From the NCBI GenBank assembly GCA_017853605.1, contig JAFMJG010000008.1:1-37471 (forward strand): a stretch of 37,471 nt of DNA. Reading direction: 5' to 3'. A program made the position numbers and the translations under genes. Under the pieces are notes generated by a model. The model was not told the origin of the DNA. It searched no databases and saw nothing but the letters and a program-made list of their open reading frames with translations. Source of the DNA: a bacterium (lineage in GTDB: Bacteria > Bdellovibrionota_C > UBA2361 > OMII01). Below are positions 25,042-33,213 of the stretch, piece after piece (position 1 is the first letter of the stretch; every line of letters begins with the position of its first letter).

Positions 25042-26462
25042 ATGCGGCCCAAGAGACCGCCACTCTGGTGGCGCTCGTTGCAGCCTTTGTGCTCTCGTCG
25101 CTTTTTGCGCTCGTGCGGGAGCGCCGTGGAGTCAGGGGCTTTGGCCGGGGCTTTGCTGTCATCATGGCGCTTGCCGCGGTGGCGATGACCGTGCTCCAGA
25201 GCGTTGAGTTCCAGATGGAGCCAGGCGGGATCGCTATGGGGCCAATGGTTGCGAATCGTCACGCTGCATACGTCGACAAGCTCACTTTTGAGGCGAAGTA
25301 CCTCTGCTCAGTTGTCAGCTCAGTGCTGTTTCTCGGGGCCGTGCTCTTTACGCCTTCGGTTCCCCTTGTGCGCTTGCGGATGAGCAGGATCTTCCTGATG
25401 CAGGCCCTCGTGTTCTCCCTGGTTGAGGTCCAGCGCGTGACGAACTTTCTTCTCATTGGGGCCCTCCTCATCCTCGTGTGCATAGGGGAGGCGCGCCACT
25501 ACTCCCAGAGCCTCAGGGCAGATGAGCGGCGCGAGGTTCGCGGCAACGCCTTTGTGCGCTACCAGTGGGTTGCGCTCGCTGCAATCTTCGTCTGCCTGGG
25601 CTTGCGCGTGCTCGCACGGATCGGCGTGGCGGAGGCGAATCCGGCCCTTCAGGCGGTCGACCTCGGCATGCTCTGCGTCGCATCAGCGGTTGTTGTTGGG
25701 CTGTTCCCTTTTCACGGGTGGGTAGTGCCATTTCTCGGAGCGCCACGCAGCACCATCTTTCTTCCCCTCCTCTGCCTCGAGATGGGGATGCTCTTTTTCT
25801 TCCGCCTCTACGCGCCGATAGTTACCCAGTACATGAGCCACTCATACCTGCTCATGATCGTGCCAGTGGCGGGGCTTATATACTCGGCCCTTCTTTTCTT
25901 CGGTGAGCAGCGGCTTAAGCGCATCCCAGGATGCCTGTACCTGAGCCACGTCTCCCTCATGGCGCTTAGCGCCAGCGGCTTTGAGTCCATGGGGATAACC
26001 ACGTCGATGATAGACGGCGTAAACGTGCTGCTGGCTGTCCTTGGGCTGCTTGGCGTGTGCTCTCTCTTGACTGCCCGGTTCGGGGTTCGGGGGGTGCTGG
26101 CGCCCTCGGGCCTGGGGGCGCGATTCCCCGAGCTGGCCGTGTGCTACCTGGTCTGCGTGCTCTCCCTAGTGGGGTTTCCGGGAACGCTGGGATTTATCGA
26201 GGAGGAGGTTGCGCTCGGCCAGGGCCTGGAGCATCACGCTTTCTTGGTTGGGGTGGTCGCTATGGCGCTGACGCTTAACGGATTTTCTGGCTTTCGCCTC
26301 TTTGCGCGGATTTTTTATGGCCAGCCGCTCGAGGGGGGAGATCCGGAAACCGCGCTCTCGTTCCGCGAGAGGGTCGTCATTATATCAATTGTGGCGCTCA
26401 TTATCCTTAACGGGGTAGCCCCGAGGCTGTTGGTCCGCTCGCTCACAGATTTCGCTTCCTAG
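25038..26462 (+). CDS. second, divergent complex I antiporter-like subunit of the DAB operon
   Basis: This 474 aa polytopic protein, about 12-14 hydrophobic segments by eye, has the proton-conducting transporter fold of NuoM/NuoN. The best anchor is VVGLFPFHGWVVPFLGAPRS (about 219-238), matching the K-x-P-x-x-x-W-x-P-x-x-x-x-A-P region of NuoN/NuoM. The lysine that normally precedes it is not there (V220-G221). A charged E130 in the FSLVEVQRV helix may stand in for the conserved glutamate. It overlaps the preceding gene by 4 bp (ATGA), so the two are probably made in equal amounts. Characterised DAB systems are DabA plus one DabB; this extra subunit is the unusual part. It ends 46 bp before pgeF. 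Confidence 0.85.
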   Translation: MNAAQETATLVALVAAFVLSSLFALVRERRGVRGFGRGFAVIMALAAVAMTVLQSVEFQMEPGGIAMGPMVANRHAAYVDKLTFEAKYLCSVVSSVLFLGAVLFTPSVPLVRLRMSRIFLMQALVFSLVEVQRVTNFLLIGALLILVCIGEARHYSQSLRADERREVRGNAFVRYQWVALAAIFVCLGLRVLARIGVAEANPALQAVDLGMLCVASAVVVGLFPFHGWVVPFLGAPRSTIFLPLLCLEMGMLFFFRLYAPIVTQYMSHSYLLMIVPVAGLIYSALLFFGEQRLKRIPGCLYLSHVSLMALSASGFESMGITTSMIDGVNVLLAVLGLLGVCSLLTARFGVRGVLAPSGLGARFPELAVCYLVCVLSLVGFPGTLGFIEEEVALGQGLEHHAFLVGVVAMALTLNGFSGFRLFARIFYGQPLEGGDPETALSFRERVVIISIVALIILNGVAPRLLVRSLTDFAS

Positions 26463-26508
26463 AATCAGGGATACCGGCTGGGGCGGGCCCAGGAGCCTTG
26501 CACTGCGC

Positions 26509-27288
26509 TTGCTGGTGCGGGAAGCTCGCGATGGCATGGACCCTAGCTTTGGTTTTGTTCAGCACGGCCCCTTTGAGCTCCTCGTGTATCTTCCGTGGTG
26601 GCGCGCAGGCGTGGTTCACGGGATGACGATGAGGCGCCATGCATTCAGGGGTGATTCGGCGGCGAGGGATGTCGGAGCCTTGTGTGAGAGCTTCCGTGTC
26701 GAGGACCTTGTTGTTCCGCGGCAGTGCCACGGCAACGGCGTGCTGGATCTCCGGCCGGAGTCTGTGCGACGCGCGCTTGTCGAGAGCTCTCTTGGGCGCC
26801 TCTGTCGTTTTGAGGAGGGGGACGCGCTTCTCATTCCGTGCGACCAGGGCACCGGCGGGCCGAGGCTTGCGTTTGGCGTCATGAGCGCGGATTGTGTTCC
26901 GGTGCTTCTGCGCGCAGGCACAGGTTGGGCAGCTGTGCATGCAGGGTGGCGCGGCCTTGCAAACGGGGTTATCGAAAGGGCGGTTAAGGGGCTGGGCGGG
27001 GTCGTCGAGGGTATCGTGTTCGCATCTGCCGGAGGGGCGGCTTACGAGGTCGGGCGTGAGGTGGTCGAGGCGATCGGGGCAACGGCCGCCTTTGAGCCTG
27101 TGCGGGGAAGGGATGACCGGGCTCTTCTCGACACGGCTGCCACGGCAGTCAACCAGTTGCGGCGTGTCGCCAGGGAGGCGCATCTGGCATCCGCCGGTAT
27201 CTGCACCATTCAGGAGCCGAGGTTCCACTCATTCCGTCGTGATGGCGAAGCTGCGGGCCGGGGCATCACGTTTGTGGTCCCGCCGTAG
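26509..27288 (+). CDS. pgeF: purine nucleoside phosphorylase/peptidoglycan editing factor (YfiH, laccase domain)
   Basis: This multicopper-laccase-domain protein of the YfiH/LACC1 family is about 259 aa. The zinc site is intact: H74 in RQCHGNG, C129 in SADCVPVLL and H144 in AVHAGWRG. The GPxIxxxxFEVG motif is replaced by FASAGGAAYEVG (170-181). Family members act on purine nucleosides and, in E. coli, prevent misincorporation into peptidoglycan. The start is unclear. TTG at 26509 is used here; AGGAG at 26491-26495 is 13 nt away, and better spaced (7 nt) for an in-frame CTG at 26503. ATG at 26536 is another option. It may be co-transcribed with the DAB genes. Confidence 0.88.
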   Translation: MLVREARDGMDPSFGFVQHGPFELLVYLPWWRAGVVHGMTMRRHAFRGDSAARDVGALCESFRVEDLVVPRQCHGNGVLDLRPESVRRALVESSLGRLCRFEEGDALLIPCDQGTGGPRLAFGVMSADCVPVLLRAGTGWAAVHAGWRGLANGVIERAVKGLGGVVEGIVFASAGGAAYEVGREVVEAIGATAAFEPVRGRDDRALLDTAATAVNQLRRVAREAHLASAGICTIQEPRFHSFRRDGEAAGRGITFVVPP

Positions 27289-27597
27289 GCAGATTGCCTA
27301 CCCCGACCTTCTGCCTGCAGGCCAGGGGGCGAGCTCAAGGCAAAGGCTATCTTTTTGGATACACCGGCATTTTTGTGGGCACGCAGGCTGTTGCGGCATC
27401 AGCGATGGGCGCGGAGAGGGCTTCCCACGCGTGAGAGGCGCAAACGTTTCAGCCAAAGTGTGGAATAGCCGATTCTTTACTCCAGAGGGGCGCAACGGTG
27501 GTAGGATAGGGGGACACGAAGTTGCGTGTTTCGGGACTACCGTTGTTCAACCTTTCTCCGGGGAGGAGCCTCGGAGCTTTTTGATGGGAGATGAGTA
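27289..27597 (+). other. intergenic region without a recognisable gene
   Basis: These 309 bp lie between pgeF and the DUF465-like gene. Frames crossing it lack an SD and look random. A TAGGAT box at about 27503-27508 could be a -10 element for the next gene, though no good -35 accompanies it. No terminator hairpin with a T-run is visible after pgeF. Confidence 0.3.
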
Positions 27598-27828
27598 ATG
27601 GAGCGTGCTGAGCGAGAGCTGATCGAGCAGTCAATGGGCGGAAACTTTGAGCTTAGAAAGTTATATGAGCAGCATAGGGAGTTCGAGGCCCGACTTCATA
27701 AGCTGGCTAGGCAGTCGTTCCTTACTCCTGCTGAGGAGCTTGAGGAGCGCAAGCTCAAACAGCTTAAGCTCAAGGGAGTGGAGCGCATGCTCTACCTCGT
27801 TGGCTCCTACAGTGGCGCCACCCCCTAG
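27598..27828 (+). CDS. DUF465/YdcH-like small coiled-coil protein
   Basis: This 76 aa, highly charged helical protein has the YdcH-like layout: a first helix LRKLYEQHREFEARLHKLAR, a short turn with SFLTPAEEL, then a second helix EERKLKQLKLKGVERM. The segment from the LYEQHREFEARL helix to the L-K-L-K-D-like segment is the DUF465 hallmark. Function is unknown in the family. The ATG at 27598 has GGGAGATGAGTA upstream. A strong terminator follows 37 bp after the stop. Confidence 0.8.
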   Translation: MERAERELIEQSMGGNFELRKLYEQHREFEARLHKLARQSFLTPAEELEERKLKQLKLKGVERMLYLVGSYSGATP

Positions 27829-27865
27829 ATCTCGGCCGGGCGCCTGCTGCCTCGGCGTAGAAAGT

Positions 27866-27896
27866 GAAATGGGACCTCTCGGGGTCCCATTTCTTT
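27866..27896. terminator. intrinsic terminator, possibly bidirectional
   Basis: GAAATGGGACC (27866-27876) and GGTCCCATTTC (27883-27893) form a perfect 11 bp stem with a 6 nt loop, followed by TTT on the plus strand. It sits between two convergent genes and is flanked by an A-rich side, so it can end transcription from both directions. Confidence 0.8.
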
Positions 27897-27921
27897 GGCA
27901 GACAGTCTTGAGGCGCTGTCC

Positions 27922-28236
27922 CTACGCCGCCCTTCGCCGCGTACGAATCTTCGTCTTGGCGTTGAGGATTGCGTAGCGCGTTTTGTCAGGATCGAAACCG
28001 AAGTAGCGGCAGATAGAGTGGAATGAAAGTATGTACTCCTCGTCCTCGTCCATCAGGTAATTGAGAGCCTCCTGCCTGAGCTCGGGCCCAGAGTTGAGGT
28101 CTTCAATTGTCCGAAGAATCATAGCCCTCATTAACTCGCTGACCGCCGTGTATCCTTTCCCGCCGAGATACGCGAGGTCCATTTCAGGTAACCGGTCCGA
28201 ATTGCTCACCACAGACTCCGTGAAGATTAAAGCCAC
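27922..28236 (-). CDS. small protein of unknown function
   Basis: I recognise no named family. The protein has 104 aa. The first half resembles a helical region (GYTAVSELMRAMILRTIEDL). The second half has FHSICRYFGFDPDKTRYAIL, which looks like a small helix-turn-helix style element of the type S-F-x-x-I-C-x-x-F-G-x-D-P, and a very basic tail KTKIRTRRRAA that could bind nucleic acid. The start is GTG at 28236 with AAGGAG 5 nt upstream, a strong SD. It stands alone, ending opposite the terminator at 27866-27896. A DNA-binding or transcription-linked role is a guess. Confidence 0.75.
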   Translation of the reverse strand: MALIFTESVVSNSDRLPEMDLAYLGGKGYTAVSELMRAMILRTIEDLNSGPELRQEALNYLMDEDEEYILSFHSICRYFGFDPDKTRYAILNAKTKIRTRRRAA

Positions 28237-28358
28237 GTTTACTCCTTCGAAGCTGCCTTCATATGCGCGACGCCCGCCAAGAACGGTCCAAGCGGAGAGA
28301 GTGGCGCAACATGCAAGCAGGCCTCTAAAACCTGTGAGCTAACACAATTGAACCAGCC

Positions 28359-28378
28359 GTCTGGGGTCTCCCCTAGAC
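28359..28378. repeat. short inverted repeat
   Basis: GTCTGGGG and CCCTAGAC-type arms pair over 8 bp with one G-T and a 4 nt loop. There is no T-run on either strand, so it may be an operator, an RNA hairpin or chance. Confidence 0.35.
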
Positions 28379-28435
28379 GACAAACTAAAGGGGGTTATGG
28401 CAGGCATCGGGCCGGGGGGCGCTTAGCAACGCCAG

Positions 28436-28457
28436 AAAAAGCCCCGCTGAGGGGGCG
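28436..28457 (-). terminator. intrinsic terminator of the polyprenyl synthase gene
   Basis: On the minus strand GCCCC, a 6 nt loop and GGGGC are followed by five T (complement of AAAAA at 28436-28440). It lies about 80 bp after the stop at 28536. Confidence 0.65.
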
Positions 28458-28535
28458 TTAACGGGAGGGGTCTAGAGGTGTCTGGATTGGTCGTTTTCTG
28501 GCTCTTCCGCCGCCCTGCTCAGGCTGCCTGCCCCT

Positions 28536-29582
28536 CTACAGGACCCGCTCCAACGCGAAGTCTACCACTGCGAGGAGCGCCTCACCCTCTGGGTTGAGGG
28601 CCGTGAGATCGCCCCCCAAGGCCTCTGTAAGCGCCTTGGTGGCATCATCAGCGTAGCGCCTGGCGAGCCTCTTGGCCTCTGCAACTACGGGACCAGAGGC
28701 GAGCGTCTTGAGGGCGCTCTCGACCCATGGCTGCTCCGATGGCTCTGTTAAGGGAGGTGCCAGAAGCCGCTCGGCAACAGGATCGCCGGATTCTAGCCAC
28801 AGCACGTTCACGAGCGATGGCTTTCGCTCAAATAGGTCCAGCCCCTGTCGCTTGCCAAGGGTAGCCTCATCGGAGGTGACGTCGAGGATGTCATCAATCA
28901 CCTGGAACGCGATCCCCAGAGATTCGCCAAAGGCGCCCATCAGGCGCTGCTGCTCTCGCGACGCGCCATTCAGGTGAGCGGCGCAGAATGCGGCGAGGCG
29001 GAAGAGTGACGCGGTCTTGCGCTTCGCTATCGTCAGGCTGCTGGAGGTGGTGTGGCGCTCAACGTGCAGGGGAGACTCCAAGGCCTCGCCCTCGACAAGC
29101 TCAATGCACGCCTGCTCGGTGGCACCAACGATCACGTCATCAAGCTTGGCGCAGAGGCCAAAGGCCCGAGTGAGGAGAAAATCCCCTGAGAGCAGGGTGG
29201 CAGCGGTTCCGAACTTGGCGTACGGGGAGGGCTTATGGCGGCGTGTTGGAGACTGGTCGATGATGTCGTCGTGCATCAGCGTTGCCATGTGGATCAGCTC
29301 GATGCCTGCTGCGACGTCGAGGACGTCATCGCTAATCTGCGCCGAGCCCAGGGCCTTCGAGCACAGCAGCGTGAGCACAGGGCGGATGCGCTTTCCGCCG
29401 AGGCTCAGCAGGTACTCGGGGATCTCCCGCATAGCGGTGACGTCTGAGTGAAAACAGGAGCGAATCACGGCCTCGACCTCCGCGAGCTCGGGCACGAGCG
29501 AGAGGGCGTGGGCGAACCGCTCTTTGGCAGAGGGCTGAGCTGGCCTGCGAGCCGTGGGATCGGATGGTTGAGCTGCGCTCAT
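28536..29582 (-). CDS. ispB: long-chain polyprenyl diphosphate synthase (IspB-like)
   Basis: This trans-prenyltransferase extends FPP with IPP to make the quinone side chain. Both aspartate-rich motifs are seen: D105-D106-x-x-D109 in TLMHDDIID, and D230-D231-x-x-D234 in FQVIDDILD. GGKRIRP (62-68) and RHKPS follow the family pattern. The residue five before the first motif is alanine (A100 in HMATLMHDD), as in octaprenyl synthases, which argues for a long product rather than GPP or FPP. The start is ATG at 29582 (348 aa); a further in-frame GTG at 29636 would extend the N terminus by 18 residues. The terminator at 28436-28457 follows. tRNA-Glu lies upstream on the same strand. Confidence 0.9.
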   Translation of the reverse strand: MSAAQPSDPTARRPAQPSAKERFAHALSLVPELAEVEAVIRSCFHSDVTAMREIPEYLLSLGGKRIRPVLTLLCSKALGSAQISDDVLDVAAGIELIHMATLMHDDIIDQSPTRRHKPSPYAKFGTAATLLSGDFLLTRAFGLCAKLDDVIVGATEQACIELVEGEALESPLHVERHTTSSSLTIAKRKTASLFRLAAFCAAHLNGASREQQRLMGAFGESLGIAFQVIDDILDVTSDEATLGKRQGLDLFERKPSLVNVLWLESGDPVAERLLAPPLTEPSEQPWVESALKTLASGPVVAEAKRLARRYADDATKALTEALGGDLTALNPEGEALLAVVDFALERVL

Positions 29583-29680
29583 GGCGAGCTTGTACCACAC
29601 TAGCCCCGGCTGTTCCACGCGAGGGCTCGCTGCCAAGGGGCTTTCGGCGCGAGGCAGCGCCGATTCCTCCGAGGGAGGAG

Positions 29681-29755
29681 TGTCCCCAACGGGATTCGAA
29701 CCCGTGTCTTGACCGTGAAAGGGTCACGTCCTAGGCCAGGCTAGACGATAGGGAC
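29681..29755 (-). tRNA. tRNA-Glu (anticodon TTC)
   Basis: The minus strand folds as a complete cloverleaf. The acceptor stem GTCCCTA pairs with TGGGGAC (one G-T). The anticodon stem TGACC/GGTCA encloses the loop CTTTCAC with anticodon TTC at 29719-29717. The T arm ACGGG-TTCGAAT-CCCGT is standard. No CCA is encoded, so it is added after transcription. Confidence 0.95.
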
Positions 29756-29948
29756 CTGGGGGAAGAGGGCGAACGAAACTGGACGCTCGCCTGTACGGAA
29801 CCGCCATGACCGCAGGAGGCTAGCGCCTTCCTCGCCGTTCAAAAAGCCTGTACAAGGAGCGTGCCCTCAACCGGAGCGCTACTGTTAACCGAGAAGAGGG
29901 GCGGGGTCAACCCTCGGACCCCTAGGGAGCTGTTTTCACTGAGCCGGT

Positions 29949-31121
29949 ATGCCTTCTTTGTCGCTTGAAGCCCTTCGTGCGCTCGCCCTGAAAGCCGGGT
30001 TGTCGGTAGTGGGTGTCACTGGCGGAGAGGCGCTATCTCTCGACCGGGAGAGGCTGGCGGAATGGCAGAGCCGCGGCTTTGCGGCGGGGATGGCGTATAT
30101 GTTGAGGCCCGCGGAGCTCCTCTCAAGCCCAGCTCGGATTGAGCCGGAAGCCTGCAGCGTTATTTCCGTTGCCGTCTTCTACGACCGTCGCCCGAGGGCT
30201 CCGCTTGCTCCGGGCCACGGCCGGGTTGCCCGCTACGCCTGGGGCCGTGATTACCACAAGGTGCTGAGAAAGAGGCTCGAGCAGCTCGTAGGGCTAGTTC
30301 AGGCCGAGGTCGGCGAGCGGTTTCCATACCGTGTTTTCTCTGATTCGGTGCCGCTGCTTGAGAGGGCGATGGCCGTGCGCGCGGGCGTGGGGTTCGTCGG
30401 CAAGAACACGATGGTAATCATCCCCAAGCGGGGGAGCTTCTCTTTCTTGGGGGAGATCTTGTGGGGGGTCTCAGTCGATGGAGGCGCGCCGCCGGCGCGC
30501 GCGGCGGGGCGATGCGGCAGCTGCTCTCGATGCCTCACCGGCTGCCCAACAGGAGCGTTCGTCAGCGAAAGGGTGATGGATGCTGGGCGGTGCATATCGT
30601 ACCTGACGATCGAAAAAAGGGGATGGCTGCTGCCGGAGGAGCGACAGATGCTCGGCGCTTGGATCTTCGGATGCGACGTGTGCCAGGACGTTTGCCCCTT
30701 TAACGCGGCCCCCTTGAGAAGGGCGCAGGAGGCGGAGGTGCCTGAGCTCGGCCCAGCGTTTGGAGTGGGGGAATCGCTTTCTTTGGCTGAGGTGCTAGCG
30801 CTGCGAGATGAGAGCGCGTTCCTGTCGCGCTTTGGGGGGACTGCCCTGATGCGGGCGAGGCGAGAGGGGCTGCTCCGGAATGCCGCCGTCGTCGCCGCTA
30901 ACACAGGGGCTGCCGAGCTCATTTCAGCTCTCTCTGGGGTGTCTGCCGAAGATTCGTCGCCTGTGGTGAGGGGCCACGCCCTATGGGCTTGCGCGGCGTT
31001 GGTCGAGCGCGAGGGTGCGCCCCGGGCGCCGCTTCGGCAGCGGCTCTCTGCTGCCCTACGCGACCCCTGTGGTGAGGTCGTTCGAGAGGCTGAAGAGCTT
31101 TTGTCTCGGTTGCCAAATTGA
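29949..31121 (+). CDS. queG: epoxyqueuosine reductase QueG
   Basis: This enzyme performs the last step of queuosine synthesis in tRNA, reducing epoxyqueuosine with cobalamin and two [4Fe-4S] clusters. The ferredoxin-like cluster ligands are visible: C189, C192, C195 and C199 (CGSCSRCLTGCP), C215, and C242, C245, C249 (CDVCQDVCP). SDSVPLLERAMAVRAG (131-146) carries the catalytic aspartate D132 and GFVGKNT the cobalamin-side signature. The C-terminal region (about 300-390) has HEAT-like repeats for tRNA binding. At 390 aa it is full length. The ATG at 29949 has no clear SD. Downstream genes follow within 27 bp. Confidence 0.95.
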   Translation: MPSLSLEALRALALKAGLSVVGVTGGEALSLDRERLAEWQSRGFAAGMAYMLRPAELLSSPARIEPEACSVISVAVFYDRRPRAPLAPGHGRVARYAWGRDYHKVLRKRLEQLVGLVQAEVGERFPYRVFSDSVPLLERAMAVRAGVGFVGKNTMVIIPKRGSFSFLGEILWGVSVDGGAPPARAAGRCGSCSRCLTGCPTGAFVSERVMDAGRCISYLTIEKRGWLLPEERQMLGAWIFGCDVCQDVCPFNAAPLRRAQEAEVPELGPAFGVGESLSLAEVLALRDESAFLSRFGGTALMRARREGLLRNAAVVAANTGAAELISALSGVSAEDSSPVVRGHALWACAALVEREGAPRAPLRQRLSAALRDPCGEVVREAEELLSRLPN

Positions 31122-31147
31122 CGGCCAGGCGGGAGACTGCGTCAGGC

Positions 31148-31741
31148 ATGAGACATAAGCTTCAAACCTGTATCGTCATCCTCTCTGGCTGCCTGCTGCT
31201 GGCAGGGTGCGCGCCGGAATTTGGCCTCGACATGAAGGTTCCGAGCCTTCCCGATCCCTCGGGGATCTCGGATGGCGGGGCTGAAGCGGCCTCACTTCGC
31301 GTTCGCATCGGCGCCTTTTCGGACGCCAGGCCCTCCTCTACGATCGCCGTCATAGACGGGCGGGAGATTCCTGCGCAGGGTTCTCTCTCGTTAGTGGTTC
31401 AGGAGGCGTTCCAACGATACTTTCACGATGCGGGGATGAAGGTGGTGATGCTTGATGCGCCGATAGTTAGCGGCGAAATCCTGGAGTGGAAGGCCCGCAT
31501 CAGCCCCGGATTCCCCGTCTCAGAAGCGACAGCAAGCGCCAAAATTAGGGTTGAGCTGAAGGACTCTCAGCGCCACATGCTGTTTCGGGGGGTGTTCACC
31601 GGGGAGGCAACGGGGAGCCATCCCCTTCTCGATGAGGAGAAGGTGCAGCAGCTGCTTGGCCTTGCGATGGCGGGGGCGATAGAGCGGGCTGTTAGGGAGG
31701 GCGGCATCCAGTCGCGCCTCTCTCAGGGAAGGATCGAGTGA
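31148..31741 (+). CDS. lipoprotein, YajG-like
   Basis: This 197 aa probable lipoprotein has the signal MRHKLQTCIVILSGCLLL with lipobox LLLAGC and lipidated C21. After a Pro-rich tether, the domain begins LRVRIGAFSDARP, then IDGREIPAQG, SLVVQEAFQRYFHDAGMKV and an IxLKDxx-type strand. This resembles YajG and related outer-membrane lipoproteins, though the identity is not certain. The start is ATG at 31148; a longer frame from 31118 precedes the signal peptide. It overlaps the next gene by one base (TGATG). Confidence 0.75.
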   Translation: MRHKLQTCIVILSGCLLLAGCAPEFGLDMKVPSLPDPSGISDGGAEAASLRVRIGAFSDARPSSTIAVIDGREIPAQGSLSLVVQEAFQRYFHDAGMKVVMLDAPIVSGEILEWKARISPGFPVSEATASAKIRVELKDSQRHMLFRGVFTGEATGSHPLLDEEKVQQLLGLAMAGAIERAVREGGIQSRLSQGRIE

Positions 31742-32643
31742 TGCAATCGTCTGGCGGCGGGGGGAGCGCCGACAGCGCGACCGCCCAGCGCTTCGTTGGC
31801 ACGGTGCGAGAAATTGTTCGGCGGGTCCTGCCGTTGATAAAGGCGGCGCATGAGGCGCCGTCCCGGGAGGCGTTCACAAAGGGGGATGGGAGCCTCGTCA
31901 CGGCTACGGACCGTGACGTTGAGCGCGCCTTCATTGAGGCGCTGCGCGTCGCGATTCCTCACCTGCCGATCGTTGCCGAGGAATCGGAAGCCGAGCGCGC
32001 CAGCGGTTTTGCCGGGCTGTGCAAGGATTTCTATAGCGTGCTCTCCAGTGGCGCAAGCGTTGCCGTCATTGACCCGATTGATGGCACCAAAAACTTTGTC
32101 CATGGGCGTCGGGAGTTCTGCGTTGCTGCTGCCCTGGTGGCCGCCCGGGACGAGGGCGTGTGGCCAATCACCGGTGTTGTCGCGATTCCGGCCGAGGACC
32201 GCATGTTTTGGCCGGGCCCGGAAGGGGTTGTTGAGGAGTGCATATCCACCGGAGAAACTAGCCCGCTCGTTCGCCGGAGGGATTCGGCGGTCGCGGTTTC
32301 GGCCAGCTCAGCGGACCGCACATGGCTTGAGGGGGAGGCGCTCAAGCTCCAGGCTCCCTGGGTTTCGAGTGGCTCCAGCGTCTACGACATGATGGGAACG
32401 GTAACGGGGCGGCTGAAAGGATCTGTCGTCGGGTCGCAACGATTCTGGGATGTCCTCGCCCCACTGGCGCTCGCTGTCCGGCTTGGCATTGAGTTGCGTG
32501 ACCTAAAGAGCGGGGGCACGGTGCAGAGCTTGGGAGCTCACGACCTGAGCCAGGACATCATGAGCCGTCCGTGGGGGCTGGCTAGGCGCCTTGTCCTGGT
32601 GCCTGCCACCGACAGCCTGGAGGAGATAGTTCGGAGGGCCTAG
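31741..32643 (+). CDS. inositol monophosphatase/CysQ-family phosphatase
   Basis: This Mg-dependent phosphatase belongs to the IMPase/FBPase/CysQ superfamily. Metal-binding residues are present: E80-E81 in IVAEESEAE, DPIDGTKNF (111-119, the family signature) and W236-D237 in FWDVLAPLAL. TATDRDVERAF (54-64) is the N-terminal motif. The DPIDGTKNF form is shared by IMPases and by 3'(2'),5'-bisphosphate nucleotidase (CysQ), so the substrate is not settled. The start is ATG at 31741 with AAGGA 7 nt upstream. The stop overlaps that of the convergent lipoprotein gene by 4 bp. Confidence 0.88.
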   Translation: MQSSGGGGSADSATAQRFVGTVREIVRRVLPLIKAAHEAPSREAFTKGDGSLVTATDRDVERAFIEALRVAIPHLPIVAEESEAERASGFAGLCKDFYSVLSSGASVAVIDPIDGTKNFVHGRREFCVAAALVAARDEGVWPITGVVAIPAEDRMFWPGPEGVVEECISTGETSPLVRRRDSAVAVSASSADRTWLEGEALKLQAPWVSSGSSVYDMMGTVTGRLKGSVVGSQRFWDVLAPLALAVRLGIELRDLKSGGTVQSLGAHDLSQDIMSRPWGLARRLVLVPATDSLEEIVRRA

Positions 32644-33152
32644 TGGGGCCCAGGAGTGGGCCGCCGCGTGCCCGCTGCTTCCTCCTCGGCGGTCAGCTCC
32701 TTGGCTATGCGGTCTAGCATGGCGTCAAAGAGGAGGGAGTCCCTGTCACGAAAGGCTGTCAGCACCTCAAGCGCTTTTTTTCTCTCCCCATGCTCCTCGT
32801 ACCACCGCCCAACGGCCCGGTACCGATCTGAGATGAGGGGGGGATCTACCTTGTGCGATTCAGCCTCCTGGTAGGTTGCCAGGGCCTGCGCCGGCAGGTT
32901 TTGGCCAAGTTGCACATCGCCGATGAGGAGCAGGTAAAAGTACGGGTTCTCCCATGATGGCCTGTCAGTGATTGCGAGCCTGTCGGCCATGTGCTCGCGG
33001 TACAGCGAGATCGCCTCATCGTAGTCGCCCTCTCGGGTGAGCTCATCTGCTCGCCTTACCTTTTCGGGGCCCGAAAGGGTGTCAACACACCCGGCCAGCA
33101 GCAGCGCAACTGGGACTAGGTAGCCGAGGAAACGGAAAGCAGGAGAGGGCAT
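32640..33152 (-). CDS. TPR-like lipoprotein
   Basis: This 170 aa protein has the signal MPSPAFRFLGYLVPVALL followed by LLAGC, a clear lipobox. The mature part has TPR-like helix pairs: EKVRRADELTREGDYDEAIS, then PYFYLLLIGDVQLGQNLPAQ and YRAVGRWYEEHGERKKALEV. It resembles small TPR lipoproteins used in outer-membrane assembly or secretion, but no specific family is assigned. The start is ATG at 33152; the long in-frame extension to 33290 lies before the signal peptide. It lies 61 bp downstream of the acyltransferase gene on the same strand. Confidence 0.75.
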   Translation of the reverse strand: MPSPAFRFLGYLVPVALLLAGCVDTLSGPEKVRRADELTREGDYDEAISLYREHMADRLAITDRPSWENPYFYLLLIGDVQLGQNLPAQALATYQEAESHKVDPPLISDRYRAVGRWYEEHGERKKALEVLTAFRDRDSLLFDAMLDRIAKELTAEEEAAGTRRPTPGPH

Positions 33153-33213
33153 CCAGGCATCATACGGCTGTGCGACGGGGCTGTCGATGCCGTATGCTCC
33201 GGCAGGGCCGGTC

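Larger units (their letters stand above)
28237..28535. other. intergenic region with terminator and hairpin
   Basis: These 299 bp hold the polyprenyl synthase terminator (28436-28457), an 8 bp hairpin (28359-28378) and presumably the promoter of the small gene ending at 27922. A weak minus-strand pair, TTCAAT and TTTAGA with a 17 bp spacer near 28325-28353, is one candidate. No gene is visible. Confidence 0.35.

Noticed and set aside
26443-27228. 261-codon frame antisense to pgeF
   Set aside because: It mirrors the coding frame of a clear PgeF with intact zinc site and has no recognisable domain.
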